NCBI RefSeq assembly: GCF_019802085.1
Contig: NZ_JAHVHV010000001.1
Location: forward strand, 930,001 to 994,000
Reading direction: 5' to 3'
Length of the DNA stretch: 64,000 bases
Origin: Ferrimonas balearica
Lineage (GTDB): Bacteria > Pseudomonadota > Gammaproteobacteria > Enterobacterales > Shewanellaceae
Made by a program: the position numbers and the translations under genes. The notes under the pieces were generated by a model. That model worked only from the letters and a program-made list of their open reading frames with translations. It made no database searches and was not told where the DNA came from. Of the stretch, positions 61,715 through 64,000 are shown piece after piece. Every line of letters starts with the position of its first letter. Positions within the stretch are counted from its first letter, which is position 1.

Positions 61715-62821
61715 ATGTCCAAGATCCAATCCGAGCGCCTGATCCAGCACTTTATCGAGCTGGTGAAGATCGACAGCGAATCCCGTAACGAAAAAGCCAT
61801 CAGCGAAACCCTGGCCGAGCAGCTGGGCCAGTTGGGCTTCGAGGTTCACAAGCAGAGCGTGGATCCGGCCATCTCCAACGGCCACAACCTCTACGCCCGA
61901 CTGGACGGTGAGCTGGCCGGCAGCGTGCTGCTCAGCTGCCATATGGACACCGTCACCCCGGGTAACGGCATCGAGCCGGTGATCGAGGACGGCATCATCC
62001 GCTCCAAGGGCGAAACCATCCTGGGTGGGGACGACAAATCCGGCATTGCGGCCATCATGGAGGCGGTGCGCAGCCTGCGTGAGCAGGGCCAGGCCCACCA
62101 GAGCATTGAGCTGGCGCTGACCGTCAACGAGGAGTGCGGCCTGCACGGCTCCAAGGCGTTCGACATGACCGCCGTCCAGTCCCAGCACGCCATTGTGCTG
62201 GACTCCGGTGGCCCCATTGGCACAGTGATCACCGTGGCCCCGGGGCAGGAGAGCCTGAGCGTGACCGTCACCGGTAAGCCCGCCCACGCCGGCCTGGCCC
62301 CGGAGACCGGGATCAACGCCCTGACCGTGGCGGCGGATGCCATCGGTAAGATGAAGCTCTCCCGCATCGACGAGGAGACCACCGCCAACATCGGTGTGGT
62401 TCAGGGGGGCAGCGCCACCAACATCGTGATGCCGAGCCTCACCCTGGAAGCGGAAGCCCGCTCACTGGACGACGATAAGCTGGATGCCCAAGTCAACCAC
62501 ATGGTGGCCACCTTTGAAGCGGCCGCCGAGTGTCACGGTGCCCAGGTGAGCATCGAGCGCTCCCGCTCCTACAACGCTTACCGCATCGACGAGGCCGATC
62601 CCCTGGTCACCGGCGTGGTTGCGGCCTTTGAGGCCAACGGCGTCCAGGCCCAAACCCAGTCCACCGGCGGTGGCTCCGACGCCAACATCTTTAACGCCAA
62701 GGGGCTCAAGACCGTCAACCTCTCCACCGGTATGGCCAAGGTGCACACCTGTGACGAGGAGATCGCGGTGGCGGATCTGGTGGCCATTACCGAGTTTCTG
62801 CACACCTACCTGAGCCGCTGA
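61715..62821 (+). CDS. PepT-like M20 family metallopeptidase
   Basis: Zinc peptidase of 368 residues. Metal ligands: SCHMDTV (first His/Asp), GDDKSG (bridging Asp), NEECGLHG (catalytic Glu), and the final HTCDEEI. The dimerisation domain holds GKPAHAGLAPETGINAL. The PepT-like subfamily removes the N-terminal residue of small peptides. I chose ATG 61715 over GTG 61703. Confidence 0.9.
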   Translation: MSKIQSERLIQHFIELVKIDSESRNEKAISETLAEQLGQLGFEVHKQSVDPAISNGHNLYARLDGELAGSVLLSCHMDTVTPGNGIEPVIEDGIIRSKGETILGGDDKSGIAAIMEAVRSLREQGQAHQSIELALTVNEECGLHGSKAFDMTAVQSQHAIVLDSGGPIGTVITVAPGQESLSVTVTGKPAHAGLAPETGINALTVAADAIGKMKLSRIDEETTANIGVVQGGSATNIVMPSLTLEAEARSLDDDKLDAQVNHMVATFEAAAECHGAQVSIERSRSYNAYRIDEADPLVTGVVAAFEANGVQAQTQSTGGGSDANIFNAKGLKTVNLSTGMAKVHTCDEEIAVADLVAITEFLHTYLSR

Positions 62822-62837
62822 GCGCGGAGCAGGAAAG

Positions 62838-62868
62838 AAAAAGCGCCGCAGACTGCGGCGCTTTTTTT
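62838..62868. terminator. Bidirectional intrinsic terminator
   Basis: AAAAAGCGCCGCA/TGCGGCGCTTTTTTT stem between the convergent peptidase and DUF3861 genes. Confidence 0.9.
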
Positions 62869-62886
62869 ATGGCGATGGGGATGACA

Positions 62887-63192
62887 TCAGGCCTGTGGGC
62901 TGGACTTTACCGCCGCTTTCAACGCGCTCATAAACTCGGTGAACTGGGGTTTGAAGCCCTTGAACAGGGGCAGGCGGCGGTACTTAAGCTGGGCTTCGCC
63001 AAAGAGCTTCACACCGATGGCAAAGGCGGTGGCATCGTCTTTTTCCATGGGCAGCTTGCCGCTGAGGGCATCGACAATCTTGTACAGGTCGTCGTGGTTT
63101 CGCACCTGGAAGCTCAGGGCCGGCCGGGACTGAGGGTTGCCCTTGGGATCTTCCAGGTGTTCGACGGTAATACGGTAGAGGTGGCCTTTCAT
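62887..63192 (-). CDS. DUF3861 family protein
   Basis: Small cytoplasmic protein of 101 residues beginning MKGHLYRITVEHLED, with SFQVRNHDDLYKIVDAL and AFAIGVKLFGEA as in the DUF3861 family; function unknown. GGAG lies 7 nt before ATG 63192. It is downstream of the DUF2798 gene in the same direction, 39 nt away, so they form one unit controlled by the marR-side promoter region. Confidence 0.85.
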   Translation of the reverse strand: MKGHLYRITVEHLEDPKGNPQSRPALSFQVRNHDDLYKIVDALSGKLPMEKDDATAFAIGVKLFGEAQLKYRRLPLFKGFKPQFTEFMSALKAAVKSSPQA

Positions 63193-63231
63193 CAGGGTCT
63201 CCAAAATGAGGGTAGGGGGGCTTGGCGCAGA

Positions 63232-63723
63232 TCAGCTTTTCAAGAAGCGCTCGATGCGGGGTTTGACGGTCAGCGAGAAGGTCACCATCAGGGTGAGTCC
63301 CACCGGCAGGGCGGCGGCGAAGGCGCTCAGCCAGGCGGATTGGAAGGCGGCCAAATCGGCAATGCCCAGTTGCTGGGCGGTGGTGGTGAAGGCCATCAGG
63401 GACTCCATCACCACCGCCATCACCAGGCCCACTGCCAGGTTGCGCTGCCCCTCGCTGGCCGAGGGCAGCAGGACAGCGGCCAGGCGGGTGAGCAGGGCCA
63501 TCATCAGTGCGCCGATGGGCATCATCACGGCGCTGGCCAACAGGAACGCCTGGCCCCAGGCGGTAAGAAAACCTTCGGCGATCCCCAGGTTCATGTAGGT
63601 CATCACCCCGGTGAGGGTGCCGCCTATGGCGGTCATCATGCCAGCCACCACCAGCACCTTGTGCCGCAACGGGGTGTTGCCGGGCTCGGTTTGGGTCGCA
63701 TCGGAAAAGGTGTGGGTCACCAT
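63232..63723 (-). CDS. DUF2798 family membrane protein
   Basis: Protein of 163 residues with four membrane helices arranged as two DUF2798-like hairpins: MMTAIGGTLTGVMTYMNLG with FLTAWGQAFLLASAVMMPIGALM, and VVMESLMAF with AWLSAFAAALPVGLTLMVTF in outline. Function unknown. It is divergent from the marR gene across 103 bp that hold two operator palindromes, so repression by that MarR protein is likely. Confidence 0.85.
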   Translation of the reverse strand: MVTHTFSDATQTEPGNTPLRHKVLVVAGMMTAIGGTLTGVMTYMNLGIAEGFLTAWGQAFLLASAVMMPIGALMMALLTRLAAVLLPSASEGQRNLAVGLVMAVVMESLMAFTTTAQQLGIADLAAFQSAWLSAFAAALPVGLTLMVTFSLTVKPRIERFLKS

Positions 63724-63758
63724 AGAGGCCTCCTGACTTGAACAACACAGCCAATTAA

Positions 63759-63773
63759 GTTGATAATGTCAAC
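63759..63773. promoter_or_regulatory. MarR-type operator 1
   Basis: GTTGATAATGTCAAC: near-perfect 7-1-7 palindrome with one mismatch relative to operator 2; lies upstream of the DUF2798 gene. Confidence 0.7.
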
Positions 63774-63786
63774 TATAGGGATAAAG

Positions 63787-63801
63787 GTTGACATTGTCAA
63801 C
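63787..63801. promoter_or_regulatory. MarR-type operator 2
   Basis: GTTGACATTGTCAAC: perfect 7-1-7 palindrome, 28 bp centre-to-centre from operator 1, just before marR. Likely autoregulatory. Confidence 0.75.
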
Positions 63802-63826
63802 CATGTTGATTGAAAGGTGCCCATCC

Positions 63827-64000
63827 ATGTCTGAACTGACCCCCCTGGAGAGCCTGTTTCGCCTGGTTCATCTGCTCAAGCGCCAGCTGCACCAGCAGAT
63901 AGAGGCGCTGGACTTGGCCATCACCCCCATGCACGTGCGGGTGATGAAGATTGTCCACCGGACACCGCAGTGCACGGCCAATGGGGTGGGGCAGTGGCTC
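63827..64000 (+). CDS. MarR-family regulator, 5' part (runs off the window)
   Basis: First 58 codons of a MarR-like protein: MSELTPLESLFRLVHLLKRQLHQQIE, in outline, then LDLAITPMHVRVMKIVHRTPQCTANGVGQWL, which is helix alpha2 onto the start of the winged helix. ATG 63827 is preferred (AAAGG at about -10); an in-frame ATG at 63803 lies beside the operator. It is divergent from the DUF2798-DUF3861 unit and preceded by two palindromes, the usual arrangement of a self-regulating MarR repressor. Confidence 0.85.
   Translation, partial: MSELTPLESLFRLVHLLKRQLHQQIEALDLAITPMHVRVMKIVHRTPQCTANGVGQWL

Overview
The window looks like chromosome from a GC-rich marine gammaproteobacterium of the Shewanella/Ferrimonas group; Ferrimonas is my inference. 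The reasons are the gene order pheS-pheT-ihfA, a complete dissimilatory sulfite reduction (sirA/mcc) locus with its own haem and copper maturation genes, and ordinary gammaproteobacterial genes (pdxY, kef pair, hemG, IHF). The rest is a mosaic of housekeeping genes and two accessory zones.

Layout. 1-590: tandem array of four minus-strand small-RNA units. 643-5153: sixA-like phosphatase, pdxY, an EEP-family hydrolase, a CadC-like membrane regulator and a YajD-type HNH protein. 5205-8540: accessory zone with two promoterless-looking integron gene cassettes, each closed by a recognisable attC, but no integrase; then an ankyrin fragment, a DUF3299 gene and a ~210-bp direct repeat. 8594-9817: patB-like C-S lyase. 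9885-22485: sulfite reductase region. Divergent from sirA (octahaem cytochrome with seven CXXCH motifs and one CX15CH) are ccmF, ccmH and tlpA homologues; downstream of sirA are rhodanese, FKBP, CcmI-like, sirC, sirD and nosL/D/F/Y homologues. 22615-24755: hemG coupled to a cytochrome b561-like gene, a small b562-like lipoprotein and an FKBP isomerase.

25015-33010 is the second accessory zone: an AraC regulator, an exported amidohydrolase, a second DUF3299 protein, then an obviously A+T-richer block with a cytoplasmic amidohydrolase overlapping a COG0523 metallochaperone GTPase, a ThrE-type exporter and decayed efflux genes. 33164-41741 holds an AraC/SDR divergent pair, an S8 protease with an upstream repeat-containing lipoprotein, another SDR and an Old Yellow Enzyme. 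41800-52908 holds a GH3 glucosidase with a LacI-type operator, two MscS-family channels, a PLP dehydratase, a Kef antiporter with its ancillary flavoprotein, and an acyltransferase. 52955-53401 is a second array of three of the same small-RNA units. 53450-64000: chemoreceptor, quinone oxidoreductase, pheST-ihfA, a divergent pair of exported paralogues of unknown function, a PepT-like peptidase, DUF3861 and DUF2798 genes, and the start of a marR gene with two operators.

The most notable observation is the small-RNA family. All seven units, in two places about 52 kb apart, have a sigma-E-like promoter (GGAAC-type -35, 16- or 17-nt spacer, TCNGA/TCNNA-type -10), a short leader of about 70-85 nt, in most copies a C-rich YUCCCUGCA core, and a strong intrinsic terminator. 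This looks like a multicopy family of envelope-stress sRNAs with an anti-Shine-Dalgarno-like seed that I do not recognise as any named RNA.
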